Below are positions 1 through 9,371 of a DNA stretch of 64,000 bases, in pieces. Location: positions 1 through 64,000 of the forward strand of contig NZ_JAANMS010000021.1 in the NCBI RefSeq assembly GCF_011250565.1, given 5' to 3'. The notes beneath the pieces are model-generated. The model was given only the letters and a program-made list of their open reading frames with translations. It was not told the origin of the DNA and made no database searches. The position numbers and the translations under genes were made by a program. Position 1 is the stretch's first letter. Each line of letters opens with the position of its first letter. This DNA comes from Nocardioides sp. IC4_145 (GTDB lineage Bacteria > Actinomycetota > Actinomycetes > Propionibacteriales > Nocardioidaceae).

Positions 1-76
1 ACCCCGCCCTGGCGTGGGTGCTCCGGCGCCCACCCCGGACCGGCCCGGTGGCCGGGTGACGGCGACCCCCCGCACC

Positions 77-286
77 GCCGAGGTGGCACCCCCGCAGGTC
101 CGACGTGGCAACCCCGCAGGGTCGAGGTGGCAACCCCGCAGGGTCGAGGTGGCAACCCCGCAGGGGCGAGGTGGCAACCCCGCAGGGTCGAGGTGGCAAC
201 CCCGCAGGGGCGAGGTGGCAACCCCGCAGGGTCGAGGTGGCAACCCCACAGGGTCGAGGTGGCAACCCCGCAGGGTCGAGGTGGCA
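77..286 (+). repeat. Direct array of a 22-bp repeat (left arm)
   Basis: Nine 22-bp units run head to tail from 77 to 274, with a partial tenth unit to 286. The first two units are degenerate. Each carries the 16-bp core GCAGGGTCGAGGTGGC or a one- or two-base variant, joined by a 6-base linker AACCCC. The period is close to two helical turns. The array lies in the intergenic region upstream of the first cobalamin riboswitch. Bases 1-76 before it hold nothing I recognise. Open frames reading through it give low-complexity peptides and are not credible genes. Confidence 0.93.
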
Positions 287-388
287 GCGCCACCTCGACC
301 CTGCGCGCGCCACCTCGACCCTCCGCACGCGCCACCTCGACCCTGCGCACGCGCCACCTCGACCCTGCGCACGCGCCACCTCGACCCA
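287..388 (-). repeat. Opposed array of the same 22-bp repeat (right arm)
   Basis: Five units, starting at 287, 307, 329, 351 and 373, carry the same 16-bp core in reverse complement, seen as GCCACCTCGACCCTGC. The linker here is GCAC/GCGC-type rather than AACCCC. The first unit is 20 bp and the last is partial. The two arrays face each other at about 286/287, so single-stranded DNA or RNA could fold into a long imperfect hairpin. Core sequence and period are kept while the linkers differ between arms, which suggests the core is the functional or copied element. Confidence 0.92.
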
Positions 389-437
389 GTCGCGGACGGT
401 GCAGCTGGTGGGGCCGGTGCGGTGGTACGTTCCGCGT

Positions 438-597
438 GCCGTGGTGAACGGGAAGCCGGTGCGAGACCGGCGCGGCCCTCGCCACTGTGAGCGCGGAGTC
501 CCGCGACCTCACTGACACGCAGGTGTCAGGACCACTGGGCGCAAGCCTGGGAAGGTCGGTCGTCGGACGTCGATGCGCGAGCCAGGAGACCGGCCAC
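438..597 (+). ncRNA. Cobalamin riboswitch upstream of the btuF-like operon
   Basis: The aptamer shows the usual landmarks in order: GGGAAGCCGGTGCGAGACC (450-468), a GCCACTGTGA segment (481-490), CCACTGGG and CTGGGAAGG (532-554), and the B12 box AGCCAGGAGACCGGCC (580-595). A possible -10 (TACGTT, 426-431) sits just upstream. The btuF-like ATG follows at 641 with a GGAAGAG ribosome-binding site near 624. By family knowledge, coenzyme B12 binding would lower expression of the uptake operon. Confidence 0.9.
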
Positions 598-640
598 GGC
601 GCTTCACCTCCACGAGGGTTCCTGGAAGAGAGCACCACCG

Positions 641-1657
641 ATGATCCGTCGTACCGTCCTGCGTCCGACCCTGCCCACTGTCCTGGTCGGGGGGCTCGTC
701 CTCACCACCGGGCTGCTGTCCGGCTGCACCGGGGCACCGGCGGCCGAGTCCGCCGCACCCCGCCCCACTGACCGCTTCCCCGTCACCGTCACCAGCTGTG
801 GTCACGAGGTCACCGTCGAGGAGCCGCCGACCGAGGTGGTGACCCTCAACCAGGGCGCCACCGAGGTCGTCCTCGCACTCGGGCTGGCCGACCAGCTCGC
901 CGGCACTGCCTACCTCGACGACGCCGTCCCCGACGAGTGGCAGGCGGCGTACGACGCCGTCCCGGTCCTCTCGGCGGAGTACCCCACCAACGAGCAGCTG
1001 CTGGCCGCACGCCCCGACTTCGTCTACGCCTCCTACGCGAGCGCCTTCGAACCGGCCGTGGCCGGCACGCAGGACGACCTCGCCGCCGCCGGCGTCGGCT
1101 CCTACCTCTCCCCGTTCGGCTGCCCGGAGGCCGGAGACCGTCCTGGCGCGTCGTTCGAGGCCGTCTGGGACGAGGTCGCGGACGTCGCGGCCGCTCTGGG
1201 CCACCCCGAGGCCGCCGAGCGGCTCCGGGACGAGCAGGAGGACGAGCTCGCCGCCCTGCGGACCGAGGCGACCGGTGACGGCCTCAAGGTCCTGTGGTGG
1301 GACGGCGGCACCAAAACGCCCAACGTCGGCGCCGGCGACGGGGGTCCGCAGCTGGTCCTCGACGCCGTGGGCGCGACCAACGTCTTCGGTGACCTCCCCG
1401 GCTCCTGGGCCGAGGGCAGCTGGGAGGACGTGCTGGCCGCCGACCCGGACGCGATCGTGCTGGTCGACGCCGCCTGGGACCCGGCCGAGGACAAGCGGGC
1501 CCACCTGGAGTCCGACCCGGTGCTCAGCGGGCTCACCGCGGTCCGCGAGCAGCGCTACGCGGTGGTGCCGTTCTCCGCCTCGACCGCGGGGGTGCGGCTG
1601 GTCGACGGGGCCGCCTCGCTCGCCGAGCAGCTCGACGAGCTCGGGCTGGATGGGTGA
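641..1657 (+). CDS. btuF: Cobalamin-type ABC transporter substrate-binding lipoprotein (BtuF-like)
   Basis: A 338-residue exported protein that captures a corrinoid or similar metal chelate outside the membrane for the FecCD-type permease encoded next. The N-terminus is a lipoprotein signal: basic residues, a hydrophobic stretch, then lipobox LLSGC with the cysteine near residue 29. The mature part has a periplasmic-binding-protein pattern of the BtuF/FhuD class (VVTLNQGATEVVLALGL near residue 70, and a second lobe from about 225). The ATG at 641 has a GGAAGAG site about 10 bases upstream. A cobalamin riboswitch precedes it, which favours a B12 substrate over a siderophore. The stop overlaps the next start (GTGA). 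Confidence 0.85.
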   Translation: MIRRTVLRPTLPTVLVGGLVLTTGLLSGCTGAPAAESAAPRPTDRFPVTVTSCGHEVTVEEPPTEVVTLNQGATEVVLALGLADQLAGTAYLDDAVPDEWQAAYDAVPVLSAEYPTNEQLLAARPDFVYASYASAFEPAVAGTQDDLAAAGVGSYLSPFGCPEAGDRPGASFEAVWDEVADVAAALGHPEAAERLRDEQEDELAALRTEATGDGLKVLWWDGGTKTPNVGAGDGGPQLVLDAVGATNVFGDLPGSWAEGSWEDVLAADPDAIVLVDAAWDPAEDKRAHLESDPVLSGLTAVREQRYAVVPFSASTAGVRLVDGAASLAEQLDELGLDG

Positions 1658-2699
1658 GCCCGCAGGGCGCTCGCAGCCGGACCGGTCGCGGGCTCCTGGT
1701 CCTCGGTGCGCTCGCGGTCCTGCTCGGCAGCTGTGCGGTCGCCCTGGGGGTGGGATCGGTCGACGTGCCGGTGACCCGCGTCCTGGCGGTCCTGGCGCGC
1801 CGCGCCGGTGCGGGTGACTTCGACGTGACCCTGCTGGAGGACCAGCTGGTCTGGCAGCTGCGACTGCCCCGGATCCTCGGCGCCGTAGCGGTGGGTGCCG
1901 TGCTCGCGTCGTGCGGCGCGGTGCTGCAGTCGCTGACCCGCAACGACCTGGCCGACCCGTTCCTGCTCGGCGTCTCCAGCGGCGCCGGGGTCGGCGCGGT
2001 CAGCGTGATCGTGCTCGGGATGGGCGTCGGCGGTCTCGCCGCAGGCGCCGTGCTCCCGGCCGCCGCCTTCGCCGGCGCCCTCGCCGCGCTCGCCGCCGTG
2101 CTGCTGGTCGCGTCGGCCGGGGGCGGCGCGCTCCGCCCGCACCGCACGGTCCTGGCCGGCGTGGCGGTCGCGCACCTGTGCGGCGCGTACACGTCGGTGG
2201 TCGTGATCATGCACGGGCAGGGGGACGCTGCGCGCCGGGTGCTCGCCTGGACGCTCGGCTCGCTCGCCGGCCTCCGCTGGGGCAGCGCGCTCGTGCTCGT
2301 CGGTGCCGCCGTGGTCGCGCTGGTGTGGTTCCTGGCGTACGCCGAGCGGCTCGACGCGTTCGCGTTCGGGGAGACCTCTGCCCGCTCGCTCGGCGTCCCC
2401 GTGTCTGCCACCCGGTGGGTGTTGATGGTGGGCACGGCGCTGGTCACCGCGACGACCGTGGCGTACGCCGGGGCGATCGGCTTCGTGGGGCTCGTCGTGC
2501 CGCACCTGGTCCGACCACTGGTCGGGTCGCGGCACCGCGCCCTGCTGCCCGCCTCGGCGGTCGCCGGCGCGGTGCTCCTCGTCTGGGCCGACACCGCCGC
2601 GCGGTCGCTGGTCGACGGGCAGGAGGTGCCGATCGGTGCCCTGACCGCGCTCATCGGCGTCCCCGTACTCGTCTGGCTGATGGCCAGGAGGACCGTCGC

Positions 2700-2703
<4 letters not shown>
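1654..2703 (+). CDS. btuC: FecCD-family ABC transporter permease (BtuC-like)
   Basis: A 349-residue integral membrane protein, very hydrophobic with about ten predicted helices. It is the permease of the corrinoid importer. FecCD signatures are visible: QLRLPRILGAVAVGA early on, and GAIGFVGLVVPHLVRP in the C-terminal third, the loop that contacts the ATPase. The GTG start overlaps the btuF-like stop and its own stop overlaps the ATPase start (ATGA), so the three genes are translationally coupled. Substrate is inferred from the riboswitch at 438-597. A cobalt-chelate or siderophore remains possible. Confidence 0.87.
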
Positions 2704-3529
<826 letters not shown>

Positions 3530-3533
<4 letters not shown>

Positions 3534-4234
3534 CGGCGTACGTCCTCGTCGGCACGACGGCGGCCGACCCCGCCCGTCGGGCGGAGCTGCTGGCGGTCGC
3601 GCGTCGCGTCGGCGCCGAGCTCGCCTTCCTGCAGCTCGGCTCCCCCGGGCTGGGCACGGTGCTCACGCGGCTCACCGGCGACGGGGCTGCCCGCGTCGTG
3701 CTCGTCGGGGTCGGCGGGGCGACCGGGCCCGGGGTGTCGTGGCTGCGCCGGATCACCGCGCACTGGTGGGCGGCGTACGGCGCCGGCGCTCCCGAGCTGC
3801 TCACCGCCCCGGCGTACCTCACCGACGAGACCGCGTGGGACGACCTCGTCGCGCGCGCCCAGCCGGTCACCGGGGCCGGACCCGGCCTGCGGTCCGGGGC
3901 CTGGGAGGACGTGCCGCGCCACCGCCACCAGGTCCTCGTCTGCCGCGGGCCCCGGTGCACAGCCGCGGGCGCGGAGGAGACCGCCGCCGCGCTCGTCGTC
4001 GAGCTCGCCCGGCACGACCTCGGCGACGACGTGCTCCTCACCCAGACCGGCTGCCAGTTCCCCTGCAACCGGGCCCCCGTCGTCACCGTCCACCCCGACG
4101 ACGTCTGGTACGGCGGCGTCGACCGGGCCGCGGCCGGCGCGGTCGTCGCCGAGCACCTCGTGGCCGGGAACCCGGTCGAACGGCTCCGACTTCGGCGAGT
4201 GGCACCCGGGACGACCACGGGCAAGGCACGATGA
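3530..4234 (+). CDS. CbiX-like domain joined to a thioredoxin-like [2Fe-2S] ferredoxin domain
   Basis: A 234-residue cytoplasmic protein. Residues 1 to about 115 resemble the small chelatase fold (CbiX/SirB), with VLVGTTAADPARRAELL at the start and VLVGVGGATGPG in the middle. However, the histidine of the usual GHGS motif is replaced (GTT). Residues about 125-225 look like a thioredoxin-fold [2Fe-2S] ferredoxin: cysteines in VCRGPRC and TGCQFPC match the CxnC/Cx3C ligand pattern. It overlaps the transporter ATPase by four bases. Context suggests a role in cobalt or corrin-ring metabolism, such as cobalt reduction or insertion. That role is inference, and chelatase activity is doubtful without the histidine. 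Confidence 0.65.
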
Positions 4235-4238
4235 TCCC

Positions 4239-4940
4239 GTGATTGAAAGGTTTCATGACGTCCATCCCGCCGTCTCCGCTGCCCTCAGCCCGGTGCTCGG
4301 CATGGACGAGGAGGCCCTGGCCGACGTGCTCGCCGCCTTCGAGGTGCGCCACCTGCACCGGCGGGAGCGGCTCTTCGACCAGGGCGAGCCCGGCCGCAGC
4401 CTCTGCCTGGTGCGGGAGGGGAGCCTGAAGCTGACCCGCACGACGGCGAGCGGCCGCCCGAGCATCCTGGCGGTGCTGGGTCCCGGCGACACGGTCGGCG
4501 AGATGTCCCTGCTCGACGGCAGCGACCGGACCGCCACCGCCACCGCCCTCACGCCGTCGGTGGTGTTGGAGCTGTCCCAGGCCCGCTTCGACCGCTGGCT
4601 CGCCGACCAGCCGGCCGCGGCGCCCCTGCTGCTGCGCCACCTCGGGCGGCGGCTGCGCGCCTCGAACGACGTCATCTCCGACCTGGTCTTCGCCGACGTC
4701 CCCACACGCGTCGCGCGGCTCGTCCTCAAGCTCGCCGAGCAGTTCGGGCTCGAGGACGGTCGCGGCGTCGTGGTCGTCGAGCACCAGCTCACCCAGGAGG
4801 AGCTGGCGCAGCTCGTCGGCTCCGCCCGGGAGACGGTCAACAAGGCCCTCTCGAGCTTCGCCGGGCGCGGCTGGATCGAGCTGGGACGCCGGTCGATCGC
4901 GATCCTCGACGGCGAGCGGCTCCGACGCTTCGCCCGCTGA
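4239..4940 (+). CDS. Crp/Fnr-family transcriptional regulator
   Basis: A 233-residue DNA-binding regulator. The N-terminal cyclic-nucleotide-binding-type beta barrel spans roughly residues 20-135 (GEPGRSLCLVREGSLKL, then GPGDTVGEMSLLDG). A dimer helix follows, then a winged helix with TQEELAQLVGSARETVNKAL as the recognition helix-turn-helix. There is no Fnr-type cysteine cluster, so it probably senses a nucleotide or is ligand-independent. It starts with GTG four bases after the upstream stop. It may be a separate leaderless unit, since GATGAT lies just before the GTG. Its targets cannot be read from sequence. Confidence 0.88.
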   Translation: MIERFHDVHPAVSAALSPVLGMDEEALADVLAAFEVRHLHRRERLFDQGEPGRSLCLVREGSLKLTRTTASGRPSILAVLGPGDTVGEMSLLDGSDRTATATALTPSVVLELSQARFDRWLADQPAAAPLLLRHLGRRLRASNDVISDLVFADVPTRVARLVLKLAEQFGLEDGRGVVVVEHQLTQEELAQLVGSARETVNKALSSFAGRGWIELGRRSIAILDGERLRRFAR

Positions 4941-5070
4941 CGGCCGCTGACAGCCGGTCACGGGCGGCGTCACCTGCCCGACGGCGGCCCTTCATCCCCC
5001 GCTCACCGCAGGACGCCCTGTCCACCCCCGGGGACGCCTACGTTCGCGCCACCGACGAGAGGGGTGGTGC

Positions 5071-6270
5071 ATGGCGAGGATGGTCGGTCCCCGGAGCGGG
5101 ACCCGGGTGCTGTCGGTCTACGAGGGCTTCTTCGCCGGGGGTGCGCGGATCCAGCACACCTCGGTGGTGACCGGGCTGCACGCCGCGACGGACCAACGGC
5201 ACAGCGTGCTGGGCCTGGCGAGCAGCACGGCCCGCGAGGGCACCGTCCAGCGGGCCGACCGCGACGGCAGCTGGCGGCGGCTGGTCGACGCCGGCGTCGC
5301 CGTCGACGCGCTCGACCGGTCCTCGGCCGGCGCCGTCGGCCCCGGGCACCTCGCGCGGCTCGAGCGGGCGGTCCGGGGCGCCGACGTGGTGCTGTCGCTG
5401 AAGGAGCAGCCGCTCGCCGCGCTGCGCCGGGTCGACACCGGCGGCACCCCGGTGCTCGTCTCCCTGCACCGGTCCGACCCCGAGCACCACGGGTCCGCCG
5501 TGGCCGACCTCGTCGAGCTCGTCGACCGCGGGGTCGTCACCTCGGCGGTCTGCTGCGCGCGGTCGACCCAGCGGTCCTACCACGCGGCGACCGGCATCCC
5601 GCTGAGCCGGCTGCCGATCGTCCACAACGGCGTCGACCTCCGGCGGTACCGGCCCTCGGCCTCCGAGCGCCGCGACGCACGCCGGGAGCTCGGCATCCCG
5701 AGCGGTGCACCCGTCGTCCTCCTCGCCGCCCGCTTCGACCCGATGAAGGACGTCCCGCTGTTCCTGCGGGCGGTCGCCACCCTCGCGCGCCGGCGACCCG
5801 ACGTGCACGTCGTCCTCTGCGGCGCCGGGATGGCGCCGACCAACGACAGGCTCGTCGACCTGGCCGCGACGACGCTGCGCGGCTGGTCGGACGCGCAGGA
5901 CCGGGTGCACCTGCTCGGGATCCGCGCGGACATGCCGCGCCTCTACAACGCCGCCGACCTCGTGGCGCTCACCAGCGCCTATGGCGAGGCGGCGCCCCTG
6001 TCGCTGCTGGAGGCGATGGCCAGCGGCACCGTGCCGGTCACCACCGACGTCGGCGACGCCGCGGAGATGGTCGGCGACCCCCGCCTGGTCACCAGCCGCG
6101 AGCCGGACGCCGTCGCGCTGGCGTGGGAGACCGCGCTCGAGGCCCGCGAGGGGCACCGGGCACGGATCCTGGGCCACCGGCACCGGCTCTCCGAGCGACA
6201 CTGCGTCGACGCGTACGCCGCCCTCGTCGAGCAGCACGCGACGTACGACGCCCTCCGCCCCGCGGTCTGA
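5071..6270 (+). CDS. GT4-type glycosyltransferase
   Basis: A 399-residue soluble GT-B glycosyltransferase that transfers a sugar from an activated donor to an unknown acceptor. The C-terminal donor-binding half carries VVLLAARFDPMKDVPLFLRA (about residues 212-231) and the EX7E-type element in YGEAAPLSLLEAMASGTVPV (about residues 305-325), typical of GT4. The start ATG at 5071 has a GAGAGGGG site about 8 bases upstream. It lies 15 bases before a GT87-type membrane glycosyltransferase on the same strand, so the two probably build one cell-envelope glycan or glycolipid. The acceptor is unknown. Confidence 0.82.
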   Translation: MARMVGPRSGTRVLSVYEGFFAGGARIQHTSVVTGLHAATDQRHSVLGLASSTAREGTVQRADRDGSWRRLVDAGVAVDALDRSSAGAVGPGHLARLERAVRGADVVLSLKEQPLAALRRVDTGGTPVLVSLHRSDPEHHGSAVADLVELVDRGVVTSAVCCARSTQRSYHAATGIPLSRLPIVHNGVDLRRYRPSASERRDARRELGIPSGAPVVLLAARFDPMKDVPLFLRAVATLARRRPDVHVVLCGAGMAPTNDRLVDLAATTLRGWSDAQDRVHLLGIRADMPRLYNAADLVALTSAYGEAAPLSLLEAMASGTVPVTTDVGDAAEMVGDPRLVTSREPDAVALAWETALEAREGHRARILGHRHRLSERHCVDAYAALVEQHATYDALRPAV

Positions 6271-6285
6271 CCGGGGTCCGCGGAC

Positions 6286-7494
6286 GTGGTGCGACCTGAC
6301 GGCCGGCGGGCCGTGTTGCTGGCGCTCGCCGCGGCCGCAGCGGTGTGTGCAGCGGTCGTGGAGGCGGCCTGGACGCCGGCGTTCATCGACCTCTCGGTCT
6401 ACCGGTTCGGCGCCGGGCAGGTGGCGCGCGGCGAGGACGTGTACGCCGGCACCGACCCGGCGAGCGGGCTGCCGTTCACCTACCCGCCGTTCGCGGCGCT
6501 GCTGTTCCTCCCGCTCGCGGCGCTCCCCTCGCCCCTCGCGGCCGGCCTGCTCGCCGGCGCCTCGGTCGCGGCGCTGGGCTGGACCGTCCGGCTGCTCGCG
6601 CCGCGGCTGGGACCCGCCGCCCTCGGGCTGCTCGTCGTGGGGCTGGGCGTGCTGGAGCCGCTCGAGCAGACGCTGTCCTTCGGGCAGGTCAACCTGTTGC
6701 TGATGGCGCTGGTCACCGCGGCCGTGCTGGAGCCGGACCGGCCGCGCAGCCCGTGGCTGCTGGGGATCGCCGCCGGCGTGAAGCTGACGCCGCTGGTCTT
6801 CGTCGTCCTGCTCGCCCTCGTCCGCCGGCCGGGCCGGGCCGTGCGGGCGCTGGCGGTGTTCGGCGGCACGGTGCTGCTCGGGGCGGCCCTGCTCCCCCGG
6901 GACGCCGAGGCCTACTGGACCGCTGCGGTCCGGGACCCCGACCGGGTCGGGGGCGTCGCCTTCGTCAGCAACCAGTCGGTCAACGGGCTCCTGGCCCGCC
7001 TCGGCGACGGGCACCCGTCGACCGTCGTGTGGCTCGCCGTAGCGGGCGCGGCGTCCCTCGCGACCCTGGCGTGCGGCGTGGCGTGGTACCGGCGCGGGCA
7101 CCGGGCGCTCGGCCTGGCGCTCGCCGGCGGGGCGATGCTCCTGGCGTCACCGGTCTCGTGGAGCCACCACTGGGTGTGGGTGGTCGTGGCCGTGGTGGCC
7201 CTGCCCCGGACCGCGCCGGTCGTCGTGGCCGTCTTCGCCACCCGGCTGCTCTGGTGGCCCCCGCACGGCGAGGACCGCGAGCTCGACTGGGGTCCCGTCG
7301 AGCACCTGGCCGGCGGTTCCTACGTGCTGCTGGCGCTGCTCCTCGTGCTGGGCTCGGCCGTGGCGCTGCTGCGGACCCGCCCGACCCCGGCGTCAGCGCC
7401 ACAGCCGGAGCAGGGCCCAGACCCAGAACACGACGACGGCCGTGCCCAGGACCGTCACCGTGACGAGGCTGCCGCTCACGGCACCACACCCTGA
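6286..7494 (+). CDS. GT87/DUF2029-type membrane mannosyltransferase
   Basis: A 402-residue multi-pass membrane protein of the polyprenol-phosphate-dependent alpha-mannosyltransferase type used for lipomannan/lipoarabinomannan in actinobacteria. It has about ten hydrophobic helices. The conserved first loop DLSVYRFGAGQVARGEDVY near residue 32 contains the acidic catalytic position, and YPPFAALLFLPL follows. The C-terminal tail from about residue 370 is polar and low in complexity. The start is GTG at 6286, or the next GTG at 6289. Pairing with the upstream GT4 enzyme suggests an envelope polysaccharide; the product is inference. Confidence 0.82.
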   Translation: MVRPDGRRAVLLALAAAAAVCAAVVEAAWTPAFIDLSVYRFGAGQVARGEDVYAGTDPASGLPFTYPPFAALLFLPLAALPSPLAAGLLAGASVAALGWTVRLLAPRLGPAALGLLVVGLGVLEPLEQTLSFGQVNLLLMALVTAAVLEPDRPRSPWLLGIAAGVKLTPLVFVVLLALVRRPGRAVRALAVFGGTVLLGAALLPRDAEAYWTAAVRDPDRVGGVAFVSNQSVNGLLARLGDGHPSTVVWLAVAGAASLATLACGVAWYRRGHRALGLALAGGAMLLASPVSWSHHWVWVVVAVVALPRTAPVVVAVFATRLLWWPPHGEDRELDWGPVEHLAGGSYVLLALLLVLGSAVALLRTRPTPASAPQPEQGPDPEHDDGRAQDRHRDEAAAHGTTP

Positions 7495-7594
7495 CCACGG
7501 TCGGCCACCGCCGCTCCACCGGCGGGAGGACCGCAGGCGCACAGCCGGCGAACACCCGCCGGTCGGGTGGGCCGACCGGCCTATCGTCGGGGCC

Positions 7595-8107
7595 GTGCGG
7601 AGAGAGGGGTCGGAACGGGAGGCGCTGCGCGCGCTGGCCACACGGCTCCTGCTCGAGCACACCGGCGCGGCCGGAGTCGTCCGGCTCTGCCCGCGCTGCG
7701 GCGGCGACGACCACGGCCAGCCCCTGCTGACCGGGGCCGGACCGCTCCCCCGGGTGTCCCTGGCGTACGCCGACGGGCTGGTCGCCCTGGCCTGGGGCCA
7801 CGGCGGGCCGGTCGGCGTCGACGTGGAGCGCGAGGGCTCGCCGGTCGAGGCGTACGGCGACCGGCGGGCGTGGACCCGGGCCGAGGCGCTCCTCAAGCAC
7901 GCGGGGACGGGCCTGGCCCACGACCCGCGCGACGACCTGCCGGACGACGTGCCGACGCACGACCTCGGGGCGCCGGACGGCTACGTCGGCACCGTCGCGG
8001 GCCGCGACGTCAGCTGGTGCCTGGCCGGTCCGGCGGTGCCGGGAGGTCGGGCAGGGCGGGTTCGTCGAGCCACGCCCGGAACAGTCCGCCCAGGTCCTGC
8101 CCGGTGA
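7595..8107 (+). CDS. 4'-phosphopantetheinyl transferase superfamily protein
   Basis: A 170-residue enzyme of the Sfp class, which moves the phosphopantetheine arm of CoA onto a carrier-protein serine. The two family motifs are present: GVDVERE (Mg-binding acidic residues) and WTRAEALLKHAGTGL, corresponding to the W-x-x-x-E-x-x-x-K motif. It is shorter than typical Sfp proteins. I start at the GTG at 7595 because TATCGT (7582-7587) sits 7 bases before it as a leaderless -10. The adjacent Pls-like synthetase (9368-13234) contains a carrier domain that would be its natural substrate. Its last 98 bases overlap the convergent aminopeptidase gene. Confidence 0.78.
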   Translation: MRREGSEREALRALATRLLLEHTGAAGVVRLCPRCGGDDHGQPLLTGAGPLPRVSLAYADGLVALAWGHGGPVGVDVEREGSPVEAYGDRRAWTRAEALLKHAGTGLAHDPRDDLPDDVPTHDLGAPDGYVGTVAGRDVSWCLAGPAVPGGRAGRVRRATPGTVRPGPAR

Positions 8108-9371
8108 CCTCGCCGGCCAGCGCGACGAGCTCGGTGGTGGTGACCGACCCGCCGCGGTGCCGCTCGCACCACGTGCGCAGCAGCTCGAAGAACGCCTCGT
8201 CACCCACGGTCAGCCGCAGCGCGTGCAGGGTGAGCGCGCCGCGCTTGTAGACCCGGTCGTCGAACATCGTCTCCGGACCGGGGTCGGAGAGCACGAGGTC
8301 CTGGTCGGAGTCGCCGAGGCGCTCGTGGTGGGAGCGGGCGTGCACGTCGGCGGGGTCGCCGCCGGATCGCTCGGACCAGAGCCACTCGGCGTAGCAGGCG
8401 AAGCCCTCGTGCAGCCAGATGTCGCGCCAGCGGGCGAGCGTCACCGCGTTGCCGAACCACTGGTGCGCGAGCTCGTGCGCGACCAGCCGCACCGAGCGCC
8501 AGTCGGGATCGAGGAAGTTGGCGCCGAAGGTGGAGAGCCCCTGCGCCTCGAGCGGGATCTCCAGGTCGTCGGCGGTGACGACGGAGGTGTACGCCGCGAA
8601 CGGGTAGGGCCCGAAGAGCTCCTCGAAGAAGGCGACCATCTCGGCCTGCCGGCCGAACCCGGCGGTGAACGCCTCGTCGCCGGTGTCGGTGCCCTCCGGC
8701 ACCGCGGCGCGGACAGGGACCCGGGCGCCGACCAGGTCGTGGACGTCGTACCGCCCCACCTGGACCGTGGCGAGGTACGTCGCCATCGGCTCGCGCTGCT
8801 CGTGCACCCACCGCAGGCCGGAGCCCTGACGCACGCGCTCGGTGCGCTCGCCGTTGGCGACCACGACGTACCCCGGCTCGGTCGTCACCGTGATGCGGTA
8901 CGTCGCCTTGTCGTCCGGCCGGTCGTTGCAGGGGAACCACGTGGGGGCGCCGTGCGGCTGGCCCGCGACGATCACGCCGTCCTCCAGCTCCTCCCAGCCG
9001 GCGTCGCCGTGGACGTCGTCGACCAGCGGCCGCGGGGTGCCGGCGTACTTCACGACGATCCGGAGCTCGGTGCCGGCTGCGAGCGGCTCGGCGAGCGAGA
9101 CCACCAACCGGTCGCCGCGAGCGGTCCACCGCTTCGGGCTCCGGCCGCCCACGGTGACCTTGTCGGCCTCCAGCCCGGCGAGGTCGAGGACCACCCGGTC
9201 GAGGCCGTCGGCCACCGCGACGGCGTCGATGGTGGCCCGGCCGCGGAGCCGGTTGGGGGCGAGGTCGTAGTCGAGCTCGAGGTCGTAGTGGCGGGCGCTC
9301 CAGGCGTGGTCGCCGTGGCCGGGGAGGTAGTCGTCCGCGGTGGGGAGGCCGTGCTGACCGGGCAGCTTCAC
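8010..9371 (-). CDS. M1-family zinc aminopeptidase
   Basis: A 453-residue soluble metallopeptidase that removes N-terminal residues from peptides. The zinc site is complete: HELAH at residues 299-303 with the third ligand in WLHEG (Glu322), spaced 18 residues on. The exopeptidase patch lies around LEIPLEAQGLSTF, the M1 GxMEN region, here altered to EAQGLS. No signal peptide is seen. The GTG start overlaps the synthetase stop (GTGA), so the two are cotranslated. M1-type poly-epsilon-lysine-degrading enzymes are reported beside pls genes in Streptomyces (from memory), so it may trim or degrade the synthetase product or protect against it. It is about half the size of PepN, as expected for the short actinobacterial M1 group. 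Confidence 0.86.
   Translation of the reverse strand: MKLPGQHGLPTADDYLPGHGDHAWSARHYDLELDYDLAPNRLRGRATIDAVAVADGLDRVVLDLAGLEADKVTVGGRSPKRWTARGDRLVVSLAEPLAAGTELRIVVKYAGTPRPLVDDVHGDAGWEELEDGVIVAGQPHGAPTWFPCNDRPDDKATYRITVTTEPGYVVVANGERTERVRQGSGLRWVHEQREPMATYLATVQVGRYDVHDLVGARVPVRAAVPEGTDTGDEAFTAGFGRQAEMVAFFEELFGPYPFAAYTSVVTADDLEIPLEAQGLSTFGANFLDPDWRSVRLVAHELAHQWFGNAVTLARWRDIWLHEGFACYAEWLWSERSGGDPADVHARSHHERLGDSDQDLVLSDPGPETMFDDRVYKRGALTLHALRLTVGDEAFFELLRTWCERHRGGSVTTTELVALAGEVTGQDLGGLFRAWLDEPALPDLPAPPDRPGTS

Noticed and set aside
77..388. A CRISPR array
   Set aside because: Units are contiguous at a 22-bp period with only fixed 6-base linkers, no unique spacers, and no cas genes nearby.
14..515. 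Overlapping open frames with repeated GRGGN/PQGR-type peptides
   Set aside because: They only read through the 22-bp array and extend into the riboswitch; the peptide repeats are produced by the DNA repeat, and no start signal or family similarity is seen.
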